Origin: Streptomyces sp. DH5
Lineage (GTDB): Bacteria; Actinomycetota; Actinomycetes; Streptomycetales; Streptomycetaceae
Length of the DNA stretch: 64,000 nucleotides
Assembly: GCF_020873915.1 (NCBI RefSeq)
Contig: NZ_JAHWGP010000038.1
Span: 1 to 64,000, forward strand
Reading direction: 5' to 3'
Positions 8,212-17,802 of the stretch are shown here, one piece after another (within the stretch, counting starts at the first letter, position 1; the number at the start of each line of letters is the position of its first letter). Below the pieces are notes generated by a model, which did no database searches, was not told the DNA's origin, and saw only the letters and a program-made list of their open reading frames with translations. A program made the translations under genes and the position numbers.

Positions 8212-8508
8212 ATGAACGACGCAGCGCCGGAGGCCGGGGCCCAGCAGCCGGACCTCGAGGAGCCGGAGCACACCGGGCCGCGGGCACCCGACGACGCCCC
8301 CGCCGCGCCCGCTCCGCTGGACGTTGGGCGCACCCCCACCGGGCACCCGGACGTCGACGTCCACGTGGAGCGGCTGGCCGACGCCGACCACCTCACCACC
8401 GACGGCCACCTCGGAGTGTACGAGGATGTACACCGGGGACTGCGCGACGCGCTCACCGCGCTCGACGCCCGCCAGGGGCCCCCGTCGGAACACGCACACA
8501 GGAGCTGA
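8212..8508 (+). CDS. Small conserved hypothetical protein upstream of tlyA
   Basis: A 98-residue acidic protein, proline and alanine rich up to about residue 45 and then a helical segment with HVERLADADHLTTDGHLGVYEDVHRGLRDALTALD. I recall similar short proteins in this position in Streptomyces but no function. The start ATG 8212 is supported by the -10 box 6 nt upstream. The stop is 7 nt before the tlyA start, so the two form an operon. Confidence 0.75.
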   Translation: MNDAAPEAGAQQPDLEEPEHTGPRAPDDAPAAPAPLDVGRTPTGHPDVDVHVERLADADHLTTDGHLGVYEDVHRGLRDALTALDARQGPPSEHAHRS

Positions 8509-8515
8509 ACCCACC

Positions 8516-9331
8516 GTGGCAGGAGTCGCACGCCGCCGTCTCGACGCGGAGCTGGTCCGCCGTAAGCTCGCACGCTCACGCGAGCACGCCAGCCAGCTGA
8601 TCGCCGCCGGGCGGGTCAGCGTCGGCAGGACGGTGGCGACCAAGCCCGCCACGCAGGTGGAGACCGCCGCCGCGATCGTCGTCGCCGAGGACACCGGTGA
8701 CCCCGACTACGTCTCGCGCGGCGGCCACAAGCTGGCCGGCGCCCTGGCGGCGTTCGTGCCCCGCGGGCTGGCCGTCGCCGGACGGCGGGCGCTCGACGCC
8801 GGCGCCTCCACCGGCGGCTTCACCGACGTCCTGCTGCGGGCCGGGGCCGCGCACGTGGTCGCCGTGGACGTCGGATACGGGCAACTCGCCTGGTCTCTCC
8901 GCAACGATGAACGCGTCACCGTCAAGGATCGTACGAACGTACGGGAGTTGACGCTCGAGGTCATCGATGGGGAGCCTGTGGATCTTGTCGTGGGGGATCT
9001 GTCCTTCATCCCGCTCGGGCTGGTGCTGCCCGCCCTGAAGCGGTGCGTGAGGCCGGACGCCGACCTGGTGATGATGGTGAAACCGCAGTTCGAGGTCGGC
9101 AAGGAGCGGCTCGGCAGCGGCGGGGTCGTGCGCAGCCCGCAGCTGCGTGCCGAGGCCGTGCGCTCGGTGGCCGAACGGGCCTGGGAGCTGGGCCTGGGGG
9201 TGCGTGGCGTGACGGCGAGTCCGCTGCCCGGTCCCTCGGGGAATGTCGAATACTTCCTGTGGCTGCGGTCCGGCGCTCCGGCGCTGGACCCGGCCGATGT
9301 TGACCGTGCTGTGGCGGAGGGGCCGAGTTGA
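8516..9331 (+). CDS. tlyA: TlyA family 16S/23S rRNA 2'-O-methyltransferase
   Basis: A 271-residue protein. Residues about 5-65 form an S4 RNA-binding domain (RRLDAELVRRKLARSREHASQLIAAGRVSV), and the rest is an FtsJ-like SAM methyltransferase with the SAM motif DAGASTGGFTDVLL and the later VVGDLSFIPL. TlyA methylates ribose of C1409 (16S) and C1920 (23S) in mycobacteria and confers capreomycin susceptibility; the Streptomyces enzyme probably does the same or only the 23S site. GTG 8516 was chosen because AGGAG lies 11 nt upstream and family members start here. Its stop overlaps the nadK start (TTGA). Confidence 0.9.
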   Translation: MAGVARRRLDAELVRRKLARSREHASQLIAAGRVSVGRTVATKPATQVETAAAIVVAEDTGDPDYVSRGGHKLAGALAAFVPRGLAVAGRRALDAGASTGGFTDVLLRAGAAHVVAVDVGYGQLAWSLRNDERVTVKDRTNVRELTLEVIDGEPVDLVVGDLSFIPLGLVLPALKRCVRPDADLVMMVKPQFEVGKERLGSGGVVRSPQLRAEAVRSVAERAWELGLGVRGVTASPLPGPSGNVEYFLWLRSGAPALDPADVDRAVAEGPS

Positions 9332-10233
9332 CGCAGAACCGAGCTCGTACTGTTTTCCTGCTGGCGCACACCGGACGGCCCGCGGCCATCCGCAGCGCCG
9401 AGCTCGTGGTCGGGGGCCTGCTGCGTTCCGGGCTCGGGGTGCGGGTCCTGGAGGACGAGGCCCGCGACCTGCCGCTGCCGGACGACGTGGACACGGTCAA
9501 GGAGGGCACCCCCGAGGGCCTGGACGACTGTGAGCTGCTGATCGTGCTGGGCGGCGACGGCACGCTGCTGCGCGGCGCCGAGTTCGCCCGCGCCTCCGGG
9601 GTGCCCATGCTGGGCGTCAACCTCGGGCGGGTCGGGTTCCTCGCCGAGGCCGAGCGGGACGACCTCGACAAGGTCGTCGACCGGGTGGTGAACCGGGCGT
9701 ACGAGGTCGAGGAGCGGATGACCGTCGACGTCGTCGTGCACCACGACGGTGACATCGTGCACACCGACTGGGCGTTGAACGAGGCGGCCGTGCAGAAGGT
9801 GTCCGCCGAGCGGATGCTGGAGGTCGTGCTGGAGATCGACGGGCGGCCGGTGACCGGGTTCGGCTGCGACGGGATCGTCTGCGCCACCCCGACCGGATCC
9901 ACCGCGTACGCCTTCTCCGCGGGCGGGCCCGTGGTGTGGCCGGAGGTCGAGGCGCTGCTGATGGTGCCGATCAGCGCGCACGCCCTGTTCGCGAAGCCGC
10001 TGGTGACCTCGCCGGACTCGGTGCTGGCGGTGGAGATGCTGCCGCACGTCCCCCCGGGCGTGCTCTGGTGCGACGGACGGCGGACCGTGGAGCTGCCGGT
10101 CGGCGCGCGGGTGGAGGTGCGCAGGGGGGCGGTGCCGGTGCGGCTGGCCCGGTTGCACCACGCCTCGTTCACCGACCGGCTGGTCGCGAAGTTCGCCCTG
10201 CCGGTGTCGGGTTGGCGGGGTGCTCCGAACTAG
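9328..10233 (+). CDS. nadK: NAD kinase
   Basis: A 301-residue cytosolic kinase that makes NADP from NAD. The family motifs are intact: LGGDGTLLRGAEFA near residue 75, the NLGRVGFLAE segment, and the NAD-binding GCDGIVCATPTGSTAYAFSAGGP. The TTG start overlaps the tlyA stop (TTGA at 9328-9331), so translation is coupled. The order tlyA-nadK-recN is widespread in actinobacteria. Confidence 0.95.
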   Translation: MTQNRARTVFLLAHTGRPAAIRSAELVVGGLLRSGLGVRVLEDEARDLPLPDDVDTVKEGTPEGLDDCELLIVLGGDGTLLRGAEFARASGVPMLGVNLGRVGFLAEAERDDLDKVVDRVVNRAYEVEERMTVDVVVHHDGDIVHTDWALNEAAVQKVSAERMLEVVLEIDGRPVTGFGCDGIVCATPTGSTAYAFSAGGPVVWPEVEALLMVPISAHALFAKPLVTSPDSVLAVEMLPHVPPGVLWCDGRRTVELPVGARVEVRRGAVPVRLARLHHASFTDRLVAKFALPVSGWRGAPN

Positions 10234-10249
10234 GGCCCGGACGGGCCCT
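10232..10249. terminator. Short hairpin after nadK
   Basis: AGGGCCCG and CGGGCCCT form an 8-bp stem with a 2-nt loop directly at the nadK stop codon. It could be a weak terminator separating nadK from recN, which has its own apparent promoter. Confidence 0.45.
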
Positions 10250-10390
10250 GGCCGCCCCGGAGGTGTGGTGTCACGGTGTCGGCGGCAGCGGGGTGCTCGT
10301 GACCGTTCGCGCAGCGCCCCCGCCCCTGAGGGACGACCACTCCCCTGGGTGACACAGGCGGGCCGGTCGCACTCGCGGGCTTCGACCTCG

Positions 10391-10396
10391 TAAGGT
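10391..10396 (+). promoter_or_regulatory. -10 box of probable leaderless recN promoter
   Basis: TAAGGT lies 7 nt before the GTG start of recN, the spacing expected of a leaderless transcript. No Shine-Dalgarno precedes GTG 10404. A -35 element was not clear, and no LexA box was recognised here. Confidence 0.5.
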
Positions 10397-10403
10397 CGGG
10401 TGC

Positions 10404-12134
10404 GTGCTTGAGGAGATGCGGATACGGTCGCTCGGGGTCATCGACGACGCTGTGGTCGAGCTGTCGCCCGGCTTCACCGCCGTCACGGGTGAGACGGGCG
10501 CGGGCAAGACCATGGTGGTCACCAGCCTGGGCCTGCTGCTGGGCGGGCGGGCGGACGCGGCGCTGGTGCGGATCGGGGCGAAGAACGCGGTCGTCGAGGG
10601 ACGGATCGCCGTGCCCGAGGGCGCCGCCGCCGTGGTACGCGCCGAGGAGGCCGGGGCCGAGCTGGACGACGGGACGCTGCTGGTCAGCCGCACCGTCTCC
10701 GCGGAGGGGCGCTCACGGGCGCACCTGGGCGGGCGGAGCGTGCCGGTGGGGCTGCTCGCGGAGCTCGCCGACGACCTCGTGGCCGTGCACGGGCAGACCG
10801 ACCAGCAAGGGCTGCTGAAGCTTTCCCGGCAGCGGCAGGCGCTCGACCGGTACGCCGGGTACGCGGTCGCCGTGCCGCTCGGCAAGTACGGCGAGGCGTA
10901 CAAGCGGCTGCGGGCGGTCACCACGGAGCTGGAGCAGATCACCACACGCGCGCGTGAGCGGGCCCAGGAGGCCGACCTGCTCCGCTTCGGGCTCGAGGAG
11001 ATCGCCGCCGTGGAGCCCCGCGCGGGTGAGGACGTGGAGCTGGCGGAGGAGGCGGAGCGGCTCGGGCACGCCGAGGCGCTGGCCTCCGCCGCCGCGCTCG
11101 CCCACGCGGCGCTCGCCGGGAATCCCGAGGATCCCGAGAGCATGGACGCCGGGACGCTCGTCGCGGGCGCCCAGCGGGCGCTGGACGCCGTGCGGGCGCA
11201 CGATCCGGTGCTGGCCGCGCTGACCGACCGGATCGGGGAGATCGGCATCCTGCTGCGCGACGTCGCCGGGGAACTGGCGGGGTACGCCGACGACCTGGAC
11301 GCCGATCCGCTGCGGCTGGCCGCGGTCGAGGAGCGGCGGGCCGCGCTCACCGGACTGGTGCGCAAGTACGGCGAGGACGTCTCCGCCGTCCTGGCGTGGG
11401 CCGAGCGGAGTGCCGCGCGGCTGACCGAGCTGGACGGCGACGACGAGCGGATCGGGGAACTGACCGCCGAACGCGACGCGCTCCGCGGCGAACTGGGCGC
11501 GCTCGCCCAGGAGCTGACCGACGCGCGGACGGAGGCGGCGGAGCGGTTCGCTGCGGCCGTGACCGCGGAGCTGGCCTCGCTCGCGATGCCGCATGCGCGG
11601 GTGTCGTTCGACATCCGCCAGACCGAGGACCCGGAGGGCGTCGAGGTCGGCGGGCGCACGGTCGCCTACGGGCCGTCGGGGGTGGACGAGGTCGAGCTGC
11701 TCCTGGCCCCGCACCCCGGTGCGCCGCCCCGGCCCATCGCCAAGGGGGCGTCGGGCGGTGAGCTGTCGCGCGTGATGCTGGCCGTGGAGGTCGTGTTCGC
11801 CGGGACCGACCCGGTGCCGACGTACCTCTTCGACGAGGTCGACGCCGGAGTGGGCGGCAAGGCGGCGGTGGAGATCGGGCGGCGGCTCGCGCGGCTGGCG
11901 AAGACGGCGCAGGTCGTGGTCGTCACCCACCTGCCGCAGGTTGCGGCGTTCGCCGACCGGCAACTGCTGGTGGAGAAGACCAACGACGGGTCGGTGACCC
12001 GGTCCGGGGTGAAGGTCCTCGAAGGCGAGGACCGCATCCGGGAGTTGTCCCGCATGCTGGCCGGCCAGGAGAACTCCGAAACGGCCCGCGCGCACGCGGA
12101 GGAACTGCTGGAGACGGCTCGGGCGGACGCCTGA
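10404..12134 (+). CDS. recN: DNA repair protein RecN
   Basis: A 576-residue SMC-like ATPase for double-strand break repair. Walker A is GETGAGKTMV near residue 32, followed by the long coiled-coil arms (for example residues 170-370, rich in E, R, L and A), and then the C-terminal half-site with LSRVMLAVEVV, the Walker B region TYLFDEVDAGVGG, and VVVVTHLPQVAAFADRQL. Length and motif order are normal. GTG 10404 gives the usual MLEEMRIRSLG start; ATG 10416 is a possible alternative. It is separated from nadK by 170 bp. Confidence 0.95.
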   Translation: MLEEMRIRSLGVIDDAVVELSPGFTAVTGETGAGKTMVVTSLGLLLGGRADAALVRIGAKNAVVEGRIAVPEGAAAVVRAEEAGAELDDGTLLVSRTVSAEGRSRAHLGGRSVPVGLLAELADDLVAVHGQTDQQGLLKLSRQRQALDRYAGYAVAVPLGKYGEAYKRLRAVTTELEQITTRARERAQEADLLRFGLEEIAAVEPRAGEDVELAEEAERLGHAEALASAAALAHAALAGNPEDPESMDAGTLVAGAQRALDAVRAHDPVLAALTDRIGEIGILLRDVAGELAGYADDLDADPLRLAAVEERRAALTGLVRKYGEDVSAVLAWAERSAARLTELDGDDERIGELTAERDALRGELGALAQELTDARTEAAERFAAAVTAELASLAMPHARVSFDIRQTEDPEGVEVGGRTVAYGPSGVDEVELLLAPHPGAPPRPIAKGASGGELSRVMLAVEVVFAGTDPVPTYLFDEVDAGVGGKAAVEIGRRLARLAKTAQVVVVTHLPQVAAFADRQLLVEKTNDGSVTRSGVKVLEGEDRIRELSRMLAGQENSETARAHAEELLETARADA

Positions 12135-12138
12135 GGGG

Positions 12139-12933
12139 GACCGTGCCGCGAACCGGGGCCCGTGCGGGTCCGCCTCGTTCGCCGGTACCGCCGCCCTCGG
12201 CCTGGCCGCGACGGCCGCGCTCCGGCGGTGGCCGCCCGGCGGGAGGGAACGCTGGGAGCGGTCGAACCACGCCGGCCGGTCCGTCGGGCTGTACGCCGGT
12301 CCGGCGTCCGCCCTCGCCGTGGCGGCCCGCGCCGCCCGGGTGCGCCCCGCCGCCGCAGCGCGGCCGTGCTCGTCGCCGGGCTGTGCGGGCGTACGACGGC
12401 GTCGCCGGGGCGGACGGCCCGCGGCTCGGCTCTCGGGGCGCTGAGGCACGGTGAGGTGGCCAGCGGGGCGGTCGAACCGTTCGGGATCTCGGCCGCGGGG
12501 CTCGCGGCGGGTGCGGTGCCGGAGGAGCGGCCGCTCGACAAGGTGCTCGCGGGGGCGTCGTCGCGGGGCGGAACACGCGGTCGACCTCGTGGACTCACGG
12601 CCCGGCCGGGCCGCCGGTGCCGTGTTCGCGCTCGGCGCGCCGGGGCCGCTGCGCCGGAACCCGGGAGCCGGCCGCACCGCCGCGGCCGCGATGCCGGCCG
12701 CGGCGGCCGTTCTGCCCGGCGACCTCGGACGGCGCACGATGCTCGGTGACACGGGTGCGCACGCGCCGGGCGCTGCCGTGGGGGCCGCGATCGTGGAGGG
12801 CACCGGGCGGACCGGTCTCCTCGCGCACGCCGCCGCGCTGGTGGTGGCCGCGGTGCACGGGGACGCGGTCAGCGCGGCGGCCCGGACACCGGCCAGGAAG
12901 CGGAATCGGACACTCCGTCACTCGTCCGGGTGA
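12139..12933 (+). pseudogene. Decayed MraY-like membrane glycosyl-1-phosphate transferase gene
   Basis: No single frame is coding, but high third-position GC and family-like peptides move between frames. From 12142 one frame reads FAGTAALGLAATAALRRW and WERSNHAGRSVGLYAGPA; near 12355 another reads SAAVLVAGLCG; near 12385 the third reads AYDGVAGAD (like the GAYDD site of MraY enzymes); from about 12435 LGALRHGEVASGAVEPFG follows; and from about 12560 the first frame returns with VDLVDSRPGRAA and TMLGDTGAHAPGAA (like MGDTGS). At least four frameshifts are needed and no start codon is left. Together these pieces match the MraY/WecA-like protein I recall between recN and pyrG in other Streptomyces. 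Confidence 0.7.
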
Positions 12934-13102
12934 TTTAGAGGTGTTGGTGGATTCGGGTCCCCGCTTCGGTGGTTCCCGTAACCCGTACGCGCCCTGGCAT
13001 GCTTGTCGGAGTACGCGAAGGAAACCGCGCGGTACACCCCCTCCGCACGATCCTTCTGTACGTTCTTCGTGACCGCCCGACCCGAACCAGGAGCCCGGCC
13101 AC

Positions 13103-14224
13103 GTGACCCCCGTGAGCAGCCAGTCGTCCCTGCGCACCGTGCAGGTGCTGGGCGGCGGCAACGCCGCAGGCAGCGCCCATGTGCGCTCACTGGCCGCGGG
13201 GCTCGTCGCCAGGGGCGTGCGGGTCACGGTGTGCGCCCCCGTGGAGGCCGAACACACCTATGACTTCACCTCGGTGGGCGCCGAGCACGTACCCGTGCCG
13301 CGCAGCAGCGACCCGGGATCGGTGGCCGCGCTGCGGGCCGCCTGCACGGGCGTCGACCTGGTCCACGCGCACGGGCTGCACGCCTCGTTCCGCACCGCCC
13401 TCGCCCTCGGCGGGCGGCGTACGCCGCTGATCGTCACCTGGCACGACCGGGCGCACGCCGACGGGCCCCGGGCGCACTTCCTGCGCGTGCTGGAACGTCG
13501 GGTGGTCAGGGCGGCCACCGTGGTGCTCGGGACGACGTCCGTCCTCGTCGACCGGGCGCGCCGCGCGGGAGCGCGGGACGCGCGGCTGGCCGCCGTCTCC
13601 CTGCCGGGTCCCCGCACCTCCCCCGCGCCGGACGACCCGGACCGGCTGCGGCCCAAGGTCCGGGCCGAACTCGGCGCCACGGAACGCCCGTTGCTCATCG
13701 CCGTCGGCGCGCTCGAACGGCACCGGGGCTACGACGTCCTGCTGGACGCCACCCACGCGTGGCGCAGGCGCGACCCGGTGCCGCTGGTGGTGCTCGCGGG
13801 GGAGGGGCCGCTGCGCGCCGAACTCCAGCGCAGGATCGAGGACGAGGAACTGCCGGTGCGGCTGCTCGGCCGGCGTGAGGACGTCGGCGACCTGCTCACC
13901 GCCGCCGACGTCGCGCTGCTGCCCAGCCGTTGGGAGGCGCGCTCCGCGCTCGCCCAGGAAGCCCTCCGCGCGCGTGTGCCGCTCGTCGCGACCCGGGTCG
14001 GCGGCATCCCCGAACTCGTCGGCGACGCCGCCGAACTGGTCCCGTACGGCAACGCGCGGGCGCTCGCCGACGCCGTCACGGGGCTGCTGGACGACCCCCG
14101 GCGTCGCGAGCTGCTCAGGGAGCGGGGCGCGCGGCAGGCGGCCGGCTGGCCGACCGAGGACGAGACGGTGGCCCAGGTGCTCAGCGTGTACGACGAGTTG
14201 ACGCGGCCACGGCCGCTGGTCTGA
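13103..14224 (+). CDS. GT4-like glycosyltransferase
   Basis: A 373-residue cytosolic GT-B enzyme. It opens with TVQVLGGGNAAGSAHVRSLAAGL, the acceptor-side glycine loop, has LVHAHGLHASFRTALA, and in the C-terminal half LIAVGALERHRGYDVLLDA, VLAGEGPLRAEL, LLGRREDVGDLLTAADVALLPSRWEARSALAQEAL and ATRVGGIPELV, which together are the GT4 nucleotide-sugar site. The donor and acceptor are unknown. AGGAG lies 9 nt before GTG 13103. The same gene occurs in this neighbourhood in other Streptomyces, near cell-envelope genes, so a role in wall or glycolipid synthesis is plausible. Confidence 0.88.
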   Translation: MTPVSSQSSLRTVQVLGGGNAAGSAHVRSLAAGLVARGVRVTVCAPVEAEHTYDFTSVGAEHVPVPRSSDPGSVAALRAACTGVDLVHAHGLHASFRTALALGGRRTPLIVTWHDRAHADGPRAHFLRVLERRVVRAATVVLGTTSVLVDRARRAGARDARLAAVSLPGPRTSPAPDDPDRLRPKVRAELGATERPLLIAVGALERHRGYDVLLDATHAWRRRDPVPLVVLAGEGPLRAELQRRIEDEELPVRLLGRREDVGDLLTAADVALLPSRWEARSALAQEALRARVPLVATRVGGIPELVGDAAELVPYGNARALADAVTGLLDDPRRRELLRERGARQAAGWPTEDETVAQVLSVYDELTRPRPLV

Positions 14225-14239
14225 CACCGGGCCGCGTGC

Positions 14240-15868
14240 TCACGGCACGTGGCGGCGGGCACGCAGGGCTAGGCTCAACGCCAGGACCGTCTGCGGGTCG
14301 TCGAGGTCGGTGCCCAGCAACTCACCGATGCGGGCCAGCCGGTTGTAGAGCGTCTGCCGGTTCAGGTGCAGTTCGCGCGCCGTCTCCGCCTTGCGTCCTG
14401 CATGGGCCAGGTACGTCTCCAGGGTGGGTAGCAGCGGCGGCCTGGACCGGCGGTCGTGGTCGAGGACCGGGCCGACCGCGCGCTCCACGAACGCCGCCAG
14501 GTCCGGATGGTCCCGCAGCCGCCACAGCAGCAGGTCGATGTCCAGCCGGCGGGCGTCGTACCAGGGGCGGTCGGGCAGGCCCTGGGCCGCGGTCGCCGTC
14601 TCCGCCGCGTGCCGCAGCCCCGTCGACGCCGCCGCCCAGCCGCCGGCCGGACCGACGACCACGACGGGCGGCCCGCCCCCGGGCCGCAGCATTCCCGCCC
14701 GCTCCACCCCGGCACGCAGCGCGGCCGCCACCCGGTCGGCGACCGCAGGCCGGTCCGCCTCCGCGCGCAGCCCGACCAGCAGCGGCACCCGCCCCTCCAC
14801 CGGCCGCACACCGAGCAGTACGGGGACTCCGAGCGAGGCCAGTTCCCCGCCCACCGCCCGGGCCAGCACCGCCCAGCCGCCTCCCTGCGGGGACAGCGCG
14901 TCGCCGAGCCGCATCACCACCGGCAGCAGCGGCCCCGCACCCGGCTTGAAGCCCAGTACGCGCGCCTGTGCGGGCGCGTCCCCGGCGGTGACGCGCCCCT
15001 CGGCGAGGTCGGTGAGGAAGTCCCCCCGGCCGCGCGCCGCCAGCTCCTCCTCCTGACGTGCCTGCATCAGCACCACGGCGAGGAGGCCCGCCGCCCGATC
15101 GGCCGCCATCCGGTGCACGGGCTCCGGCGCGCTGCGCACCGGAAGCAGCACCAGCCGCGCCCGTGCACCGCCGCTGCCGGGGCCGCCGCCGGGCACGTCC
15201 ACCAGGGCCGAACCGGCCGGCGGGTCGTCCCGGTGCCGGTCGCGCAGCCCTTCCCACACCTGGAGCGGGTCGGTGCCCTCGGGGCCCTCGCCCGCCGCGT
15301 ACAGCAGCTGCCCGTCGGTCGTCTCCAGGAACACCGGATTGCCGCTGAACCCGGCGAGGATCTCCAGGACCTCGGGGACGCCGCCACCGCCGAGCAGCGC
15401 CTCGGTGCAGCGCCGGTGCACCTCCTCCGCGCGTTGCAGCAGTGCGTAGTGCCCGTTGACGATCTCGGTGTGGATCTCCTCGGTGACCGTCACGAACGGC
15501 ACCTCGCGGTGCAGCTGGACCAGCGGCAGTCCCGCCGCCCTGGCCCCGTCGACGAGGGCGGCGGGCAGCCGGCCGAAACGCGGCCCCAGCTCCACCACGA
15601 GCGCCGCGATGCCCCGCTCGGCCAGCGTGCGCACGAACGCCCGCTGGTCCGCCGGGCGGCTGCCGAACCCGTACCCGGTGGTCAGCAGCAGCTCACCGCC
15701 CTTGAGCAGCGAGGCGATGTGGGGCACCTCGCCGGCGTGCACCCAGCGCACCGCGCGCTCCAGCCGGTCGGCGCCGGCGAGGACCTCCGGGAGACCGCTG
15801 CGGAGGCCGGGAAGGTCCAGGGCGCGCCGCACGGTGATGCCCGTGGGCGGAGGTGCGCTGGTGTTCAT
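14240..15868 (-). CDS. PucR family transcriptional regulator
   Basis: A 542-residue regulator. Residues about 10-130 are a PucR-type N-terminal domain (LPEVLAGADRLERAVRWVHAGEVPHIASLLKGGELLLTTG), the middle is a GGDEF-like/CdaR linker, and the C-terminus is the PucR helix-turn-helix (GRKAETARELHLNRQTLYNRLARIGELLG followed by DLDDPQTVLALSLALRA). In Streptomyces such proteins control purine or nitrogen catabolism genes; no such target lies next to it, so its regulon is unknown. It is convergent with the glycosyltransferase (15 bp between stops) and its ATG start faces no neighbouring promoter partner. Confidence 0.9.
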   Translation of the reverse strand: MNTSAPPPTGITVRRALDLPGLRSGLPEVLAGADRLERAVRWVHAGEVPHIASLLKGGELLLTTGYGFGSRPADQRAFVRTLAERGIAALVVELGPRFGRLPAALVDGARAAGLPLVQLHREVPFVTVTEEIHTEIVNGHYALLQRAEEVHRRCTEALLGGGGVPEVLEILAGFSGNPVFLETTDGQLLYAAGEGPEGTDPLQVWEGLRDRHRDDPPAGSALVDVPGGGPGSGGARARLVLLPVRSAPEPVHRMAADRAAGLLAVVLMQARQEEELAARGRGDFLTDLAEGRVTAGDAPAQARVLGFKPGAGPLLPVVMRLGDALSPQGGGWAVLARAVGGELASLGVPVLLGVRPVEGRVPLLVGLRAEADRPAVADRVAAALRAGVERAGMLRPGGGPPVVVVGPAGGWAAASTGLRHAAETATAAQGLPDRPWYDARRLDIDLLLWRLRDHPDLAAFVERAVGPVLDHDRRSRPPLLPTLETYLAHAGRKAETARELHLNRQTLYNRLARIGELLGTDLDDPQTVLALSLALRARRHVP

Positions 15869-15975
15869 GCAGCGGACGGTACCCGGGGTGCGGGCGGGGC
15901 GTCACCGTGCCGCTGCCCGCGAGGTGCCCGGCGGCGGATCCGCCCGCGGCCGGGCGGCCGCGGGCGGATCGGCGC

Positions 15976-17802
15976 TCAGCCCCCGTACGCGCCGGAAGCC
16001 GTCAGGCGCAGGGCCGTGTCGATGAGCGGGACGTGGCTGAAGGCCTGCGGGAAGTTGCCGACCTGGCGCTGCAGGCGCGGGTCCCACTCCTCCGCCAGCA
16101 GGCCGAGGTCGTTGCGCAGGGCGAGCAGCTTCTCGAAGAGCCGGCGTGCCTCGTCCACGCGGCCGATCATCGCCAGGTCGTCGGCCATCCAGAACGAGCA
16201 GGCGAGGAACGCCCCCTCGTCACCCGGCAGGCCGTCGACGCCCTCGTCCTTGCCCTCCGTCGGGTAGCGCAGGATGAAGCCGTCGGAGGTGGACAGCTCG
16301 CGCTGGATCGCCTCGACGGTGCCGATCACGCGCTTGTCGTCCGGCGGCAGGAAGCCCACCTGCGGGATCAGCAGCAGAGAGGCGTCGAGCTCCGGGGAGC
16401 CGTAGGACTGGGTGAAGGTGTTGCGCTCCTTGTCGTAGCCCTTCTCGCACACGTCCCGGTGGATGTCCTCGCGCAGCCGCTTCCACCGCTCCAGCGGGCC
16501 GTCGGCGTCACCGGACTCGACGAGCTTGATGGTGCGGTCGACGGCGACCCAGGCCATCACCTTGGAGTGCACGAAGTGGCGGCGCGGGCCGCGCACCTCC
16601 CAGATGCCCTCGTCCGGCTCCGTCCAGTGCTTCTCCAGGTAATGGATCAGCTTCAGCTGGAGCAGTGAGGCGTAGTCGTTGCGTGCCAGGCCCGTCATGT
16701 GGGCCAGGTGGAGCGCCTCGGTGACCTCGCCGTACACGTCCAGCTGGAGCTGGTGCGCCGCGCCGTTGCCCACCCGGACGGGGGAGGAGTTCTCGTAGCC
16801 GGGCAGCCAGTCCAGCTCCGCCTCGCCGAGCTCGCGCTCACCGGCGATGCCGTACATGATCTGCAGGTTCTCCGGGTCGCCCGCCACCGCGCGCAGCAGC
16901 CACTCGCGCCAGGCGCGGGCCTCCTCGCGGTAGCCGGTGCGCAGCAGCGAGGACAGGGTGATCGCCGCGTCGCGCAGCCAGGTGTAGCGGTAGTCCCAGT
17001 TGCGGACGCCCCCGATGTCCTCCGGCAGGGAGGTGGTGGGCGCGGCGACGATGCCGCCGGTGGGGGCGTACGTCAGGGCCTTGAGCGTGATCAGGGAGCG
17101 GATCACCGCCTCACGGTAGGGACCGTGGTACGTACAGTGCTCGACCCACTCGCGCCAGAAGTCCTCCGTCGCCGTGAGCGACTGCTCCGGCTCCGGCAGC
17201 GCGGGCGGCTCCTTGTGCGACGGCTCCCAGGAGAGGGTGAACGCGATCCGCTCGCCCGGGGCGACGGTGAAGTCGGAGTACGTGGTCAGGTCCTCGCCGT
17301 AGGTCTCGGCGGGGGTGTCGAACCACACGGAGTCCGGGCCGGCGACGGCGACGGTGCGTCCTTCGTGGCGGTGCACCCACGGGACGATCCTGCCGTAGGA
17401 GAAGCGCATCCGCAGTGCCGAGCGCATGGGGACGCGGCCCGAGACGCCTTCCACGATGCGGATCAGCTGCGGGGCGCCTTCACGCGGGGGCATGAAGTCC
17501 GTCACGCGGACCGTGCCGCGCGGCGTCTCCCACTCCGATTCCAGGATCAGCGAGTCGCCGCGGTAGCCGCGCCGGGTGGCGCTCGGCGGTTCGGCCTCGT
17601 CGGCGTGGGCGGGGCCCAGCCGCCAGAAGCCGTGATCCTCGGTGCCCAGCAGGCCGGCGAAGATGGCGTGCGAGTCGAAGCGGGGCAGGCACAGCCAGTC
17701 CACCGTGCCGTCCCGGCAGACCAGCGCCGCCGTCTGCATGTCTCCGATGAGTGCGTAGTCTTCGATGCGCCCGGCCACGTGCATCTCCAGTCGAACGGCC
17801 AC
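15976..17802 (-). CDS. Glycoside hydrolase family 15 protein (glucoamylase/trehalase type)
   Basis: A 608-residue cytosolic protein with the actinobacterial GH15 architecture: an N-terminal beta-sandwich (IEDYALIGDMQTAALVCRDGTVDWLCLPRFDS) and an (alpha/alpha)6 barrel carrying GGVRNWDYRYTWLRDAAITL, which includes the substrate-binding RYxWxRD, and EPDEGIWEVRG, the likely catalytic acid region. Related enzymes hydrolyse trehalose or alpha-glucans. No signal peptide is present. GTG 17802 or ATG 17784 (six codons later) can be the start. It is divergent from pyrG across a 430-bp gap. Confidence 0.9.
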   Translation of the reverse strand: MAVRLEMHVAGRIEDYALIGDMQTAALVCRDGTVDWLCLPRFDSHAIFAGLLGTEDHGFWRLGPAHADEAEPPSATRRGYRGDSLILESEWETPRGTVRVTDFMPPREGAPQLIRIVEGVSGRVPMRSALRMRFSYGRIVPWVHRHEGRTVAVAGPDSVWFDTPAETYGEDLTTYSDFTVAPGERIAFTLSWEPSHKEPPALPEPEQSLTATEDFWREWVEHCTYHGPYREAVIRSLITLKALTYAPTGGIVAAPTTSLPEDIGGVRNWDYRYTWLRDAAITLSSLLRTGYREEARAWREWLLRAVAGDPENLQIMYGIAGERELGEAELDWLPGYENSSPVRVGNGAAHQLQLDVYGEVTEALHLAHMTGLARNDYASLLQLKLIHYLEKHWTEPDEGIWEVRGPRRHFVHSKVMAWVAVDRTIKLVESGDADGPLERWKRLREDIHRDVCEKGYDKERNTFTQSYGSPELDASLLLIPQVGFLPPDDKRVIGTVEAIQRELSTSDGFILRYPTEGKDEGVDGLPGDEGAFLACSFWMADDLAMIGRVDEARRLFEKLLALRNDLGLLAEEWDPRLQRQVGNFPQAFSHVPLIDTALRLTASGAYGG

